The notes under the pieces were generated by a model, which saw only the letters and a program-made list of their open reading frames with translations, was not told the origin of the DNA and did no database searches. Shown here piece after piece: positions 36,299 to 44,083 of a stretch of DNA of 52,588 nucleotides. This DNA is from Acidobacteriota bacterium (GTDB lineage: Bacteria; Acidobacteriota; Terriglobia; 20CM-2-55-15), in NCBI GenBank assembly GCA_022821145.1, contig JAJEEE010000046.1:1-52588 (forward strand), in the 5' to 3' direction. Numbering within the stretch: the first letter of the stretch is position 1; each line of letters starts with the position of its first letter. Made by a program: the position numbers and the translations under genes.

Positions 36299-37153
36299 AT
36301 GCACGCCAAGGCCGGAATCATCGCCATCGCCGCCGCCGTCGGCATCGGCGCCGCCGCGCTCACGGCCGTGACCCAACAGGAGGCCCAGCCCCTGACGGCC
36401 GAAGAGGTGGCCGACGGCCTGTACATCATCGTCGGCTCGGGCGGCAACGTCGCCGTCCGCGTCGCCGGCGGCGGCGTCATCGTCGTCGACGACAAGTTCG
36501 AGCAGAACTACGACGAGATCATGGAGCGCATCGGCGAGATCACCGACCTGCCGGTGCGCTACGTCATCAACACGCACCACCACGGCGACCACTCGGGCGG
36601 CAACGCCCGCTTCCTGGCCGCCGACGCCCAGGTGATCGGCCACGAGAACGTCCGCGCCAACATCATCCGCGGCAACCAGGCCGGCCCGCCGCCGGTGGTG
36701 TTCAGCGAGAGCGCCACGGTCCATGTCGGCGACGTGCGCGCCGAGGCGCATCACCTGGGCCGCGGCCACACGAACGGCGACTCGGTCATCCTGTTTCCGG
36801 ACCTGGGCGTCGTCCACATGGGCGACCTGTTCGTCGGCGCCGCGCCGTACATGGACTACGGCAACGGCGGCAGCGGCGCGGAGTGGGCCCAGACCATCGA
36901 CAACGTCCTGGAGCTGGAGTTCGAGACGGTCATCCCGGGCCACGGCCCCGTCATGACGCGGGCCGACCTGATGGCGTTCCGCGACAACCTGGAAACGATG
37001 ATGGACCGCGGCCGGGCGCTGGTCTCCGAGGGCGTGTCGCAGGACGAGTTCGTCGAGCGACTCGACGTCAGCGACATCGGCTGGGACTACTCGGGCGGCT
37101 TCGCGGCCTCGAGCATCCCGAATCTCTACGACGAGCTGACGGGCGGGGAGTAG
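36299..37153 (+). CDS. Secreted MBL-fold metallo-hydrolase
   Basis: This 284-residue protein starts with a signal-like hydrophobic stretch (about 5-24). It has the metallo-beta-lactamase metal site THHHGDHSGGN (His93, His95, Asp97, His98), then His in GRGHTNGDSVI, and later IPGHGPVMT. The pattern fits the group that includes subclass B3-like and quinoprotein-relay-related hydrolases; a beta-lactamase role is not implied. It shares an operon with the dienelactone hydrolase. It is the last gene before the composition shift that marks the island. Confidence 0.88.
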   Translation: MHAKAGIIAIAAAVGIGAAALTAVTQQEAQPLTAEEVADGLYIIVGSGGNVAVRVAGGGVIVVDDKFEQNYDEIMERIGEITDLPVRYVINTHHHGDHSGGNARFLAADAQVIGHENVRANIIRGNQAGPPPVVFSESATVHVGDVRAEAHHLGRGHTNGDSVILFPDLGVVHMGDLFVGAAPYMDYGNGGSGAEWAQTIDNVLELEFETVIPGHGPVMTRADLMAFRDNLETMMDRGRALVSEGVSQDEFVERLDVSDIGWDYSGGFAASSIPNLYDELTGGE

Positions 37154-37340
37154 GCGGGGCGGCCGAAGACATAAGCAAACGGTCGCGTTGGTTCGCGCCT
37201 TTCGAAGAGCGTCGCGGGCACGGTGACGCGGTCCGCCCGCGTCTGGTCGTAGGCCAGTTATCCAATTGATGACGTGTTGTCAGGGATGCGGCTCCGAACT
37301 GGAGACTCTGAACACGTCGCCTTGCGGCTCACTGCGACCT

Positions 37341-38240
37341 TCAAAACGTGTGGGGTAGATCCCGCCCAGGCGCCCTGAAAATCGTACTTTGGTGCCAATT
37401 CAGAAACTTTCTGTCAGGCAAGTAGGATTCGCTCTGTGGCCGGATCAATGATCGTCCGTGAAACGCCATTAGCCAGTCCTTTTGTGTACCTCCCGAAATG
37501 TCCTGACTGAAGACCAACGTAAACTCATCGGGAGTCACCGTGAATGCACCGAGATCGAAGACCTTGTGGTGCAACGTACATAGCGCGAGGCCGTTCGACT
37601 CCACATCCGGGCCACCGGCTTGAGGCCACATAATGTGTGCCGCCTCGACGCCGGCCAGTGCGTCTCCAAGACGAAGGTCGTAACCACAAACGCAACATCT
37701 CGACTCATACGCCCTCAACACTCTCTGTCGAAATTCCCGGGACCCTTCTGGTTGACCAACGTTCGCACCTTGATTCAAGCCCACCGCCTCGACGATGTCT
37801 TGATGAAGCGTCCACGAAAAGTTGTTTTCGAGCACCGTCGATGCAATGACCTTGAGATTGTCCGGGTCCGATCGCAGGACGCGTAGGACCTCGTCCGTGA
37901 AGGTCCCCACGGCGTTTTTCTTGATCAACTCCGACTTTCTGGCGTCGGTATTGCCCGAACGACGACCGAGCGGTCCATCGGCGGAGACGGTCCACAATCC
38001 GTCATTCTGTAACCGCCAGAAAGGATACTCAGTGTGGATCGATCTTCGTTTCGGTCCGAAGACTCGCAGCAGAGCCCGAAGCGCGGGATCTACCTCCACA
38101 AACGGCAGCGCATGACGACCCTGCGAGAATTGTCCCAGCGCATAGAGCGTGAGAAGCGGCTTGTGCGGGGCGGTTCGACCCCCGTGGCGCCACATCCGTA
38201 GTTTGCTGAACTTCTCCAACAACGACTGAAGGTCAGTCAT
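37341..38240 (-). CDS. Phosphorothioate-binding HNH restriction endonuclease (SBD-HNH, McrA-like)
   Basis: This 299-residue protein would recognise DNA with a sulfur-modified backbone and cut nearby. The N-terminal region (about 1-155) matches the sulfur-binding domain of ScoMcrA-like enzymes: FSKLRMWRHGGRTAPHKPLL, then HTEYPFWRLQNDGLW, the segment with the aromatic/proline pocket. The C-terminal part is an HNH nuclease with zinc-type cysteines in CCVCGYD (Cys182-185), His202 in EAAHI, Asn216, and LHHKVFD. All catalytic positions are present, so it looks active. It stands alone at the left end of the island, about 4 kb from the dnd operon. Confidence 0.87.
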   Translation of the reverse strand: MTDLQSLLEKFSKLRMWRHGGRTAPHKPLLTLYALGQFSQGRHALPFVEVDPALRALLRVFGPKRRSIHTEYPFWRLQNDGLWTVSADGPLGRRSGNTDARKSELIKKNAVGTFTDEVLRVLRSDPDNLKVIASTVLENNFSWTLHQDIVEAVGLNQGANVGQPEGSREFRQRVLRAYESRCCVCGYDLRLGDALAGVEAAHIMWPQAGGPDVESNGLALCTLHHKVFDLGAFTVTPDEFTLVFSQDISGGTQKDWLMAFHGRSLIRPQSESYLPDRKFLNWHQSTIFRAPGRDLPHTF

Positions 38241-38939
38241 GACTTAAAGCCCTATCCGGCAGACGTGCCATCTAGCGACTATCCACCGGCAAGTAATGCA
38301 CACAAGCACGACATAAGACCCAATTCCGCGCCGGGCCACAAGCAAGGCCATCACTACACGATTACCATGGCCGCGTCCGCCTCCAGCCTCAATTATGCCA
38401 ATCTCGTCGTCGTTGGCTACCAAACAATGCTGGGCGGCGTCGACCAGTCAGCGCCCAACCTCGAAGGCGGACAGCTTCCCTCGATGGTCCCCTCGACAGC
38501 GCTCGACAACCTCCCGCCACCCAGCGCTCCAATTCTCGGCGTTCGAAGAACCAAGCTTATCGCCCACTCCATCTCCCTGACAACCCTCCTTAATTCCCGC
38601 ACATCTCACCGCGCGGCTCTCCGCCGCCGCAGCCCTCGGGAACCGCGCGACGACCGCTCGAAGTCGGCCGCCCGCGGCATCCTCTCCGCTCCGCCGCAAC
38701 TCAACGTCATGTTCCACTCCCGCTTCGAATCCGATTCATGAACTCCAGCTCAGACACAACTTTCTTGACAAGTGCCACTGGCGTCCTCCCCTGGCGCGTA
38801 CCGGCCGTCTTCTTGATCTTCGTCCCTCCCGTTGTTAAACTCCACACTGGCCCTTCGGACAACCCGCGCGTGCTCCGGTACCGCCGGTTTCCGGCCATGT
38901 ACGCTCCAACATCGTTCCTGACGGAACGGGAGAACGCAG
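38241..38939. other. 699-bp gap without a confident gene
   Basis: The gap lies between the divergent SBD-HNH gene and the GIY-YIG gene. It has frames of 119-158 codons on the plus strand (38265-38741; 38738-39097) and one of 99 on the minus strand (38707-39006), but none has a good ribosome binding site, a recognisable domain or a consistent composition. The minus frame ends in a basic helical stretch (LVKKVVSELEFMNRI), so a small gene there cannot be ruled out. A promoter for the cassette probably lies at its right end. Confidence 0.5.
38813..38841 (+). promoter_or_regulatory. Candidate promoter for the GIY-YIG cassette
   Basis: TTGATC (38813-38818) and TAAACT (38836-38841) are spaced by 17 bp, matching sigma70 boxes at four positions each. 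This would give a leader of about 90 bases before the GIY-YIG start. Confidence 0.35.
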
Positions 38940-39293
38940 ATGCCGACGGTGGACGGTACCCACTGGCGCCGCGCATACTCGCTCGACGCCGCCCGAGCGG
39001 AAGCACCTACTCTCTCCGGTGTATACGCAATAGCGCTCGCCAAATCTGTCGCGAACCTGCCTGTCTCCTTGGAATGGGTCTACATTGGCCGAAGTAGCAA
39101 CCTGCGACGGCGGTTCGACGAGCACGGCCCCATTCTCGAGCAGCACGACGAACTCCGTGAGTGGATCATTGCGAACCGCGATAGGATCGAGACTTGGTTC
39201 ACCCTACGCGAGGCCACGGAGTCTGCACGACTCGAGAAATATCTGATTCGACAACTCAAACCTCGCTTCAACCGTATTCGATATTCCTCTTGA
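38940..39293 (+). CDS. GIY-YIG nuclease family protein
   Basis: This 117-residue single-domain protein has the GIY-YIG core: SGVYAIAL (27-32) for the first motif, VYIGRSSNLRRRFDEH (47-62) for the second with its catalytic Arg, and Glu99 in RLEKYLIRQLKPRFN as the metal ligand. It would nick or cut nucleic acid. GGGAG stands 7 bp before the ATG. It is the first of three plus-strand genes with shared low G+C (21 bp gap, then 31 bp), followed by the DGQHR and RelA/SpoT genes. No extra DNA-binding domain is present, so a partner may give specificity. Confidence 0.88.
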   Translation: MPTVDGTHWRRAYSLDAARAEAPTLSGVYAIALAKSVANLPVSLEWVYIGRSSNLRRRFDEHGPILEQHDELREWIIANRDRIETWFTLREATESARLEKYLIRQLKPRFNRIRYSS

Positions 39294-39314
39294 CCCAACT
39301 CACGGTTCAACACG

Positions 39315-40886
39315 ATGTCAAGCCAAAACCCAGATTCACTCATAGACGAAATCCTTCTCGAAGAAGACAAGCACCGTCGGGCACTTGCAATGTTGCTCGA
39401 CAAGTACGCCAGCGCTGAGGACAAACTCCTTGTCGAGAAGACAGTCATGGGCGGTACCGAAGCATATCTCGGCGCGGTAACGCTCGACTGGTTCGCCGAG
39501 AAAGTTCGTTTTGCTGCACAGCTCCCTCTGTTCAGTCGCAAGGTCGACGAGGATACCGGCACCCTCACCATTGACGAAGAAACGATAGACGACATCCAAC
39601 AACGGCCCCTTGACTGGTCTCGTCAGGCATCGTTGGCGCAGTATCTCGCCACGAAAACAGTTCACAAGTTTCCGCCCGTTCTCGTGGTCGGGACTCGCGA
39701 TTGGGTTGACGACCCAACCGCAGACGAATGGCTTGGCGATAGGGCTCAGGCTTCCTCATTGACTTTCCTTCCGCTGGACAAGGCCGGACAACTTGGCCTC
39801 ATCGACGTTTCGCCCGATGTCTACATTTACGCGCTTGACGGGCAGCATCGCCTCATGGGCGTCAGGGGACTGATGGAACTGATACAAGGCGGTCGCCTCT
39901 CCAGAAAGAACAAAGACGGAAGCGAAAAAAAGGGTCCGCCCATTACGACGGACTCTATCGCTAAGGAATACAACGTCACTCCCGAAAAACTTCAACGTCT
40001 GAGCAAGGAACGGATTGGCATCGAGTTCGTTTCCGGAGTTGTAATGGGCGAAACAAGGGAGGAAGCAAAACAACGCGTCCGCTCGATTTTCGTTCACGTC
40101 AATACAATGGCCGCCCCGCTCTCCAAGAGCCAGACTGACCAGCTTGACGAAGACTACGGATTCGCCATAATAGCTCGCCGCGCTGCCGTCACCCACCCAC
40201 TTTTGAAGGGTCGGATTGAATGGAATAAGACCAACGTCACGGAGACGGCTTCGCAGTTTTCTACATTACACACATTGAAGGAAATGTCCCATCAGCTGCT
40301 TTTTAGCAAGTTCCCGAAGTGGGAACGCGCGGAGCGGGACCTAATCCCTCAGCGGCCCAAGGATCCCGATCTTGAGGAAGGTCTCGATCACCTCAATGAT
40401 TTTCTGAATCGGTTAATGATCTTTCCCAGCATTAGAGCACTCCTTGAAGGCGCTTCCTGCAGTGAACAACGTTCTCTCAAGGACAATGGTCACGCGAATC
40501 TCTTGTATCGTCCCGTTGGACAGATGGCCTTGGCGGCGGCGTGCGGCCGCCTGATCTACGCGGCTCGGCAAGATGCGGACTCGGTTTTTAGGAAGATCAC
40601 AAAATTCGACACGGAAGGCGGTTTTGCTCATATCAACCGGCAGAACTCACCATGGTACGGCGTACTGTATGACTTCGGCAACAAACGAATCCGATTGCCT
40701 GGCCGATCTCTCGCTGAAGACCTGATGGCATACCTCTTCGGTGGCGGACTGCCGGATGACAAACAACGTGAGAAACTTCGGTCGGAATTTGCCGGTGCTC
40801 GGACGATCGAGAACACGTCCATCACTCTGGAAGGCATTGAGACGGAGAGACGTCAAGACGTGAACCTGCCTCCCATCGTCCATTAG
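39315..40886 (+). CDS. DGQHR domain protein (DndB/DpdB-related)
   Basis: This 523-residue protein has the family signature YALDGQHRLMGV (DGQHR at 175-179) and the VHVNTMAAPLSKSQTDQLDED block, which is the ParB-like/DndB pattern where the DGQHR core is followed by an N-rich helix. DndB-family proteins bind modified or target DNA and regulate phosphorothioation; DpdB belongs to the 7-deazapurine system. This protein is about 150 residues longer than DndB and only distantly similar to the dndB product at 47511-48644. Lower G+C than the dnd genes suggests a separate origin. Its role here is unknown. Confidence 0.85.
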   Translation: MSSQNPDSLIDEILLEEDKHRRALAMLLDKYASAEDKLLVEKTVMGGTEAYLGAVTLDWFAEKVRFAAQLPLFSRKVDEDTGTLTIDEETIDDIQQRPLDWSRQASLAQYLATKTVHKFPPVLVVGTRDWVDDPTADEWLGDRAQASSLTFLPLDKAGQLGLIDVSPDVYIYALDGQHRLMGVRGLMELIQGGRLSRKNKDGSEKKGPPITTDSIAKEYNVTPEKLQRLSKERIGIEFVSGVVMGETREEAKQRVRSIFVHVNTMAAPLSKSQTDQLDEDYGFAIIARRAAVTHPLLKGRIEWNKTNVTETASQFSTLHTLKEMSHQLLFSKFPKWERAERDLIPQRPKDPDLEEGLDHLNDFLNRLMIFPSIRALLEGASCSEQRSLKDNGHANLLYRPVGQMALAAACGRLIYAARQDADSVFRKITKFDTEGGFAHINRQNSPWYGVLYDFGNKRIRLPGRSLAEDLMAYLFGGGLPDDKQREKLRSEFAGARTIENTSITLEGIETERRQDVNLPPIVH

Positions 40887-40917
40887 CCCCTGTATCGTCG
40901 GGCGGACCCCAATCGTT

Positions 40918-41892
40918 TTGAATTCGTATCCGTTTGATCAGCCGTCTAAGTCGTCCATTGACAAGGCCGGTAAGCGCCTTCGTAAGTTGGCCTACGCCCC
41001 CGACGAGAACTGGCGAAGGGAGTCTGACTTGGAAGTCGTAAGGAACTACCGTGGTCGTCGGGCTCGCGACTTGCCACGGATATTTCGTCGCCTGTGCGAC
41101 GCGGCCGGGGGAGTACACTGCAACATCAGTGTCCGCGCAAAACGGACCGACGCCATTGTTCGGAAACTTGCAAGAATGGGTACCATGGCGCTAACCCAGA
41201 TGGACGACATCGTTGCCGCTCGAGTCTTGTGTGCATCCTTGGGGTTCCAGGAAAGGCTCATTACCGCTTTGAAGGACGACTTCGCCACGTCCGGTGCGGT
41301 TCGGGTCAAGCAATACCTCCGGCCCGCCCGCAGAGACGGTTACCGTGCAGTTCACCTTATCGTCAAAATGCCTCAGGTCAACCTAGCCAAGGACGGGCCG
41401 GCGAATTTCTCGGTCGAGCTCCAAATTCGCACCTATTTTCAACATCTGTGGGCGACGATGTCGGAGAGTTTTGGAGAACAGGTGAAGGAGGGCGGTGGTA
41501 CGAAGGCAGAGCGTATCTATTTGCGCGAGCTGTCGAGCAAAATCGAGTCATTCGAGACCGGTCACCGGGACTACGTTCAGAAGCAGATGGCTCGCCACAC
41601 TACAGCTCTGTGTTTTCAAATCATCTCGTTCGCGAAGAAAATCGGTGCGGTCAGAGATTCTACGGAGTTTCACGAGAGTGAGATTGAATCGGCACTGTCC
41701 TATTTGACTATGCTCGAGAGGCGAGAATCGGATCAGTCTATAGAGGTCGTGCTTCTGGGAGCGTCTTGCGACACAGACACACTCCAAAGTACGCACGAAC
41801 GATACTATCGAGCTCGTGGCATTCCTGGTTTGCCGGACTTTCTCGTTCCGGTTATGGCCCGTCCGGAGCGTGCCACGGCACCGTTTGCATAG
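40918..41892 (+). CDS. Stand-alone RelA/SpoT-type alarmone synthetase
   Basis: This 324-residue protein contains one RelA/SpoT nucleotidyltransferase domain and no HD hydrolase. The synthetase motifs appear intact: SVRAKRTDAIVRKL (73-84), the metal-binding Asp in QMDDIVAARV (96/97), RDGYRAVHLIVKM with Tyr142 and His146, and FSVELQIRTYFQHLWATM with Glu167. About 130 C-terminal residues form an extra mostly helical region. The start is TTG, 31 bp after the DGQHR gene, the first start codon in the frame. It could make (p)ppGpp-like or (pp)pApp alarmones, or pyrophosphorylate tRNA, as toxic SAS proteins do; which is unknown. Confidence 0.85.
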   Translation: MNSYPFDQPSKSSIDKAGKRLRKLAYAPDENWRRESDLEVVRNYRGRRARDLPRIFRRLCDAAGGVHCNISVRAKRTDAIVRKLARMGTMALTQMDDIVAARVLCASLGFQERLITALKDDFATSGAVRVKQYLRPARRDGYRAVHLIVKMPQVNLAKDGPANFSVELQIRTYFQHLWATMSESFGEQVKEGGGTKAERIYLRELSSKIESFETGHRDYVQKQMARHTTALCFQIISFAKKIGAVRDSTEFHESEIESALSYLTMLERRESDQSIEVVLLGASCDTDTLQSTHERYYRARGIPGLPDFLVPVMARPERATAPFA

Positions 41893-41896
41893 CAAT

Positions 41897-41920
41897 CGTG
41901 AGTGTGCAGTCACGCGTTTT
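41897..41920 (+). terminator. Weak stem-loop plus TTTT after the Rel gene
   Basis: CGTGA and TCACG form a 5-bp stem with an 8-base loop, followed by CGTTTT, four bases after the stop codon. It is a weak intrinsic terminator candidate. Confidence 0.35.
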
Positions 41921-42142
41921 GAGAGGTACTTTCCGGACCTTCGCGGCCACAGCGCTTGGCTGGGATGGCTCAACGTGTTCCGCTACGTCGTTGAGCAGTC
42001 GGTCGGTCGATGATGCGAAGAGATGGAGAGACGTGCGCGTGGCACCACCAAGGCGAGGGTTTGGGCCGAGGCAGGCGGCAGTTCGAAGCGTCTCTTCGGG
42101 ACGATTCTCGTAGGCTCATCCCTGATCGATCGCTCCGCTGGC

Positions 42143-42206
42143 GGGTTTCTTGTCGAAGATAACCGGGATCCGCGTTTGGGCCGTAGGCCGATCGGCAAAG
42201 AAACCC
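42143..42206. repeat. 9-bp perfect inverted repeat with 46-bp spacer
   Basis: GGGTTTCTT (42143-42151) and AAGAAACCC (42198-42206) are exact reverse complements. They could be ends of a small element, a scar, or part of a bidirectional terminator between the convergent Rel and methyltransferase genes. Confidence 0.5.
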
Positions 42207-42223
42207 AGACGCAACGGAAAGAA

Positions 42224-43678
42224 TTACGCGATTCGCCGTAGACGGTGACCGTCTGTTCGCAGGCGCGCGCGTGCTAGCGTCTGCTCCCAACCCTCCTTGG
42301 TTCCGATTTCGTCCGTGTGAGTCAGCAACCCTTTTCGCTCCTCAGCCTTAGTCAGCCGAGCGAACACTTTATGGCGTGGGTGAAACGTCGTGACGAAGAG
42401 TTCCTTTCGATGCAAAACCGGTGGATTCAAAGACGCTGAGTGGTCGCGACGGGTGACGTCGAAGGATTGGAGGTCGACTACGACGACCTCTTGAAGCGCA
42501 GGATGTGGGTCGCGGTCGAATTCCGGATACACGAGGTACGAGACCGCCGGACGCGTCGTCCAGAGCTTGATGATGTTCGCGCCGTCGATCGTGCCGGCAA
42601 TCGCGCGCCCGCATCCTTCGTACATTCGCAATAACGATGGCAGCTCGGGCAGCGCGCTGACGTGCGCGTAGAACGCTGTCCGTGTCCGCTTCCCGGTCGG
42701 CGCGCCTCGACAGGCACGCTCGATGTTCGCCAAGTTGCCGAGGGATAACAAAAGCGCGTCAGCGAGCGTGCAGGCGCGTTTGTACGCAGTGAAGAACGCT
42801 CGGATGTCGCGCTGCAGAACGGTGGGCAGTTGTCCGAACTTCGCCCGCTGTCCGAACTTTGCCAACGCCAAGTACACGAGCAAGTCTTCGGCCCGTTCGT
42901 CGCCGATCCGGTCCCACTCGTCTGGTCCCGTCACTGTGCGAATGATCCCGAAAGCGCGTTTGATGCTTCCGAACTGCTCGGTGAGTTCTGTCCGGTCCAG
43001 CTCATCTGGCACGGGAAGGCGTCCACGCTCAACGACAAACTCGATCAGCGGCGTGAGCACGGCTTGGTGTTTATCGAAGAGTTCCGCGGACCGTTCGATA
43101 CGCGGAATCCGCGTCCGGCGCATGAATCTCGCCGCGAAGAACGACTGTCGCTCGGTGGCGTCTTGAAACACGTAGAAGATGCCGGGCGCGGCCGCCACGC
43201 TCTCTGTGTCCAGGGTGGCGTCGATCCAGTCACGGAGCTCTTGTTGTTCGTAATATTTCTGGAAAGTGCCGGCTCCGGTGAGCCACCCGTCGTTGCAGGG
43301 CGTCGCGCTCTTCTCTCGGGCTTCGAACGACAGCCGGGCAGAGACGATCAACACGCGTTGCGTGAACGACCACGCGCGTCGAAGCGTCTCGACTCGTTCG
43401 GCGGCGCGTTCGATGACGTTGACGACATACCCGAGGTTGACCACCTCGGCCGGCTCGAGAAGTCCCGTCGGTCGGTGAATGGGATCCCAACCCTCGCATG
43501 TCATCCCTTGGCGCGAAAGGCGTCGCACGTCGTCCCCGTGTCCGCAGCCGTAGTCGAGAACGCGCGTTTGCGTCGTGATGATCTGGTCGTCGAGCGCTAC
43601 CTGAATCGGGCGCGACAGGGCTGGACGGTGAATCGCGGTTCGACCACGAGCGTCGGGCACGCCCGCAGTTGATCGCAT
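42224..43678 (-). CDS. DNA phosphorothioation-associated putative methyltransferase
   Basis: This 484-residue protein is recognised as the dnd-linked methyltransferase family. The N-terminal SAM-binding Rossmann region shows RVLDYGCGHGDDVRRL (39-53), then NLGYVVNVIERAAERVETLRRAW, where the acidic and aromatic motif positions of the family lie. The large C-terminal part has no other recognised domain and ends in a basic tail. It is the last gene of the dnd operon, 10 bp after dndE, with AGGGGA before the ATG. Its target and its role in modification or defence are not established. Confidence 0.87.
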   Translation of the reverse strand: MRSTAGVPDARGRTAIHRPALSRPIQVALDDQIITTQTRVLDYGCGHGDDVRRLSRQGMTCEGWDPIHRPTGLLEPAEVVNLGYVVNVIERAAERVETLRRAWSFTQRVLIVSARLSFEAREKSATPCNDGWLTGAGTFQKYYEQQELRDWIDATLDTESVAAAPGIFYVFQDATERQSFFAARFMRRTRIPRIERSAELFDKHQAVLTPLIEFVVERGRLPVPDELDRTELTEQFGSIKRAFGIIRTVTGPDEWDRIGDERAEDLLVYLALAKFGQRAKFGQLPTVLQRDIRAFFTAYKRACTLADALLLSLGNLANIERACRGAPTGKRTRTAFYAHVSALPELPSLLRMYEGCGRAIAGTIDGANIIKLWTTRPAVSYLVYPEFDRDPHPALQEVVVVDLQSFDVTRRDHSASLNPPVLHRKELFVTTFHPRHKVFARLTKAEERKGLLTHTDEIGTKEGWEQTLARARLRTDGHRLRRIA

Positions 43679-43688
43679 GATGCGTCCC

Positions 43689-44072
43689 CTACCTGGCGGG
43701 CAGTTCGCGCCGGTTCTTCGGAATCAACTGGACGAGATCGGCCACGTTGCGGACCCGCTGTCCGAGAAGAATGACGCCGCGGTTGAGGTGCGCGCGAAAG
43801 TAGGCGGTAAGATCGTCCTGACCGACGCCATCGCGTTGGCAGCGCGCGACGAGCAAGGCGACGAAGAGATCGTCGTATTCCCCGAGCAGGGTGTAGCGAT
43901 TGAATTCACGCTCCTCTTCGTCGAACTGGTCCGGGTTGGGAATCGTGGGGTCGGCCAGCGACAGGCACAGGCCAATCCGACACAGGAGGTTCGGCGTCAG
44001 GCCCGTGCGCCCAGCGGTGTACTTCACGCGATTCGAGGCATCCTTGGTCAACTTGATCTTGGTCAGTTGCAT
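43689..44072 (-). CDS. dndE: DndE, DNA phosphorothioation protein
   Basis: This 127-residue protein is the DndE component. It starts MQLTKIKLTKDASNRVKYTAG and contains TGLTPNLLCRIGLCLSLA, a typical DndE core, then acidic and hydrophobic helices. DndE forms a tetramer that binds nicked DNA and joins the DndC-DndD complex. A GTG at 44087 overlapping the dndD stop is an alternative start giving five more residues; I prefer ATG 44072 because GAGGG lies 8 bp before it. It is fourth in the canonical dndBCDE order. Confidence 0.93.
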   Translation of the reverse strand: MQLTKIKLTKDASNRVKYTAGRTGLTPNLLCRIGLCLSLADPTIPNPDQFDEEEREFNRYTLLGEYDDLFVALLVARCQRDGVGQDDLTAYFRAHLNRGVILLGQRVRNVADLVQLIPKNRRELPAR

Positions 44073-44083
44073 TCGGCGCACCC

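Larger units (their letters stand above)
41893..42223. other. 331-bp convergent gap
   Basis: This gap lies between the Rel gene and the phosphorothioation-associated methyltransferase gene, which converge on it. No credible gene is seen. It holds a hairpin after the Rel stop, a small hairpin at 42085-42099 (CGAAG/CTTCG), and a 9-bp inverted repeat at 42143-42206. Confidence 0.65.

Noticed and set aside
37154-37340. A possible attachment site or tRNA at the left edge of the island
   Set aside because: I found no tRNA, no integrase and no matching direct repeat near 48.8-49 kb that would mark an integrated element.
38265-38741. A 158-codon frame between the SBD-HNH and GIY-YIG genes
   Set aside because: No ribosome binding site, no recognisable domain and irregular composition; kept only as part of the gap note.
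42061-42120. A TTCGAA sequence suggesting a tRNA T-arm in the Rel/methyltransferase gap
   Set aside because: The flanking 5-bp stem does not pair and no acceptor or anticodon arm can be folded around it.
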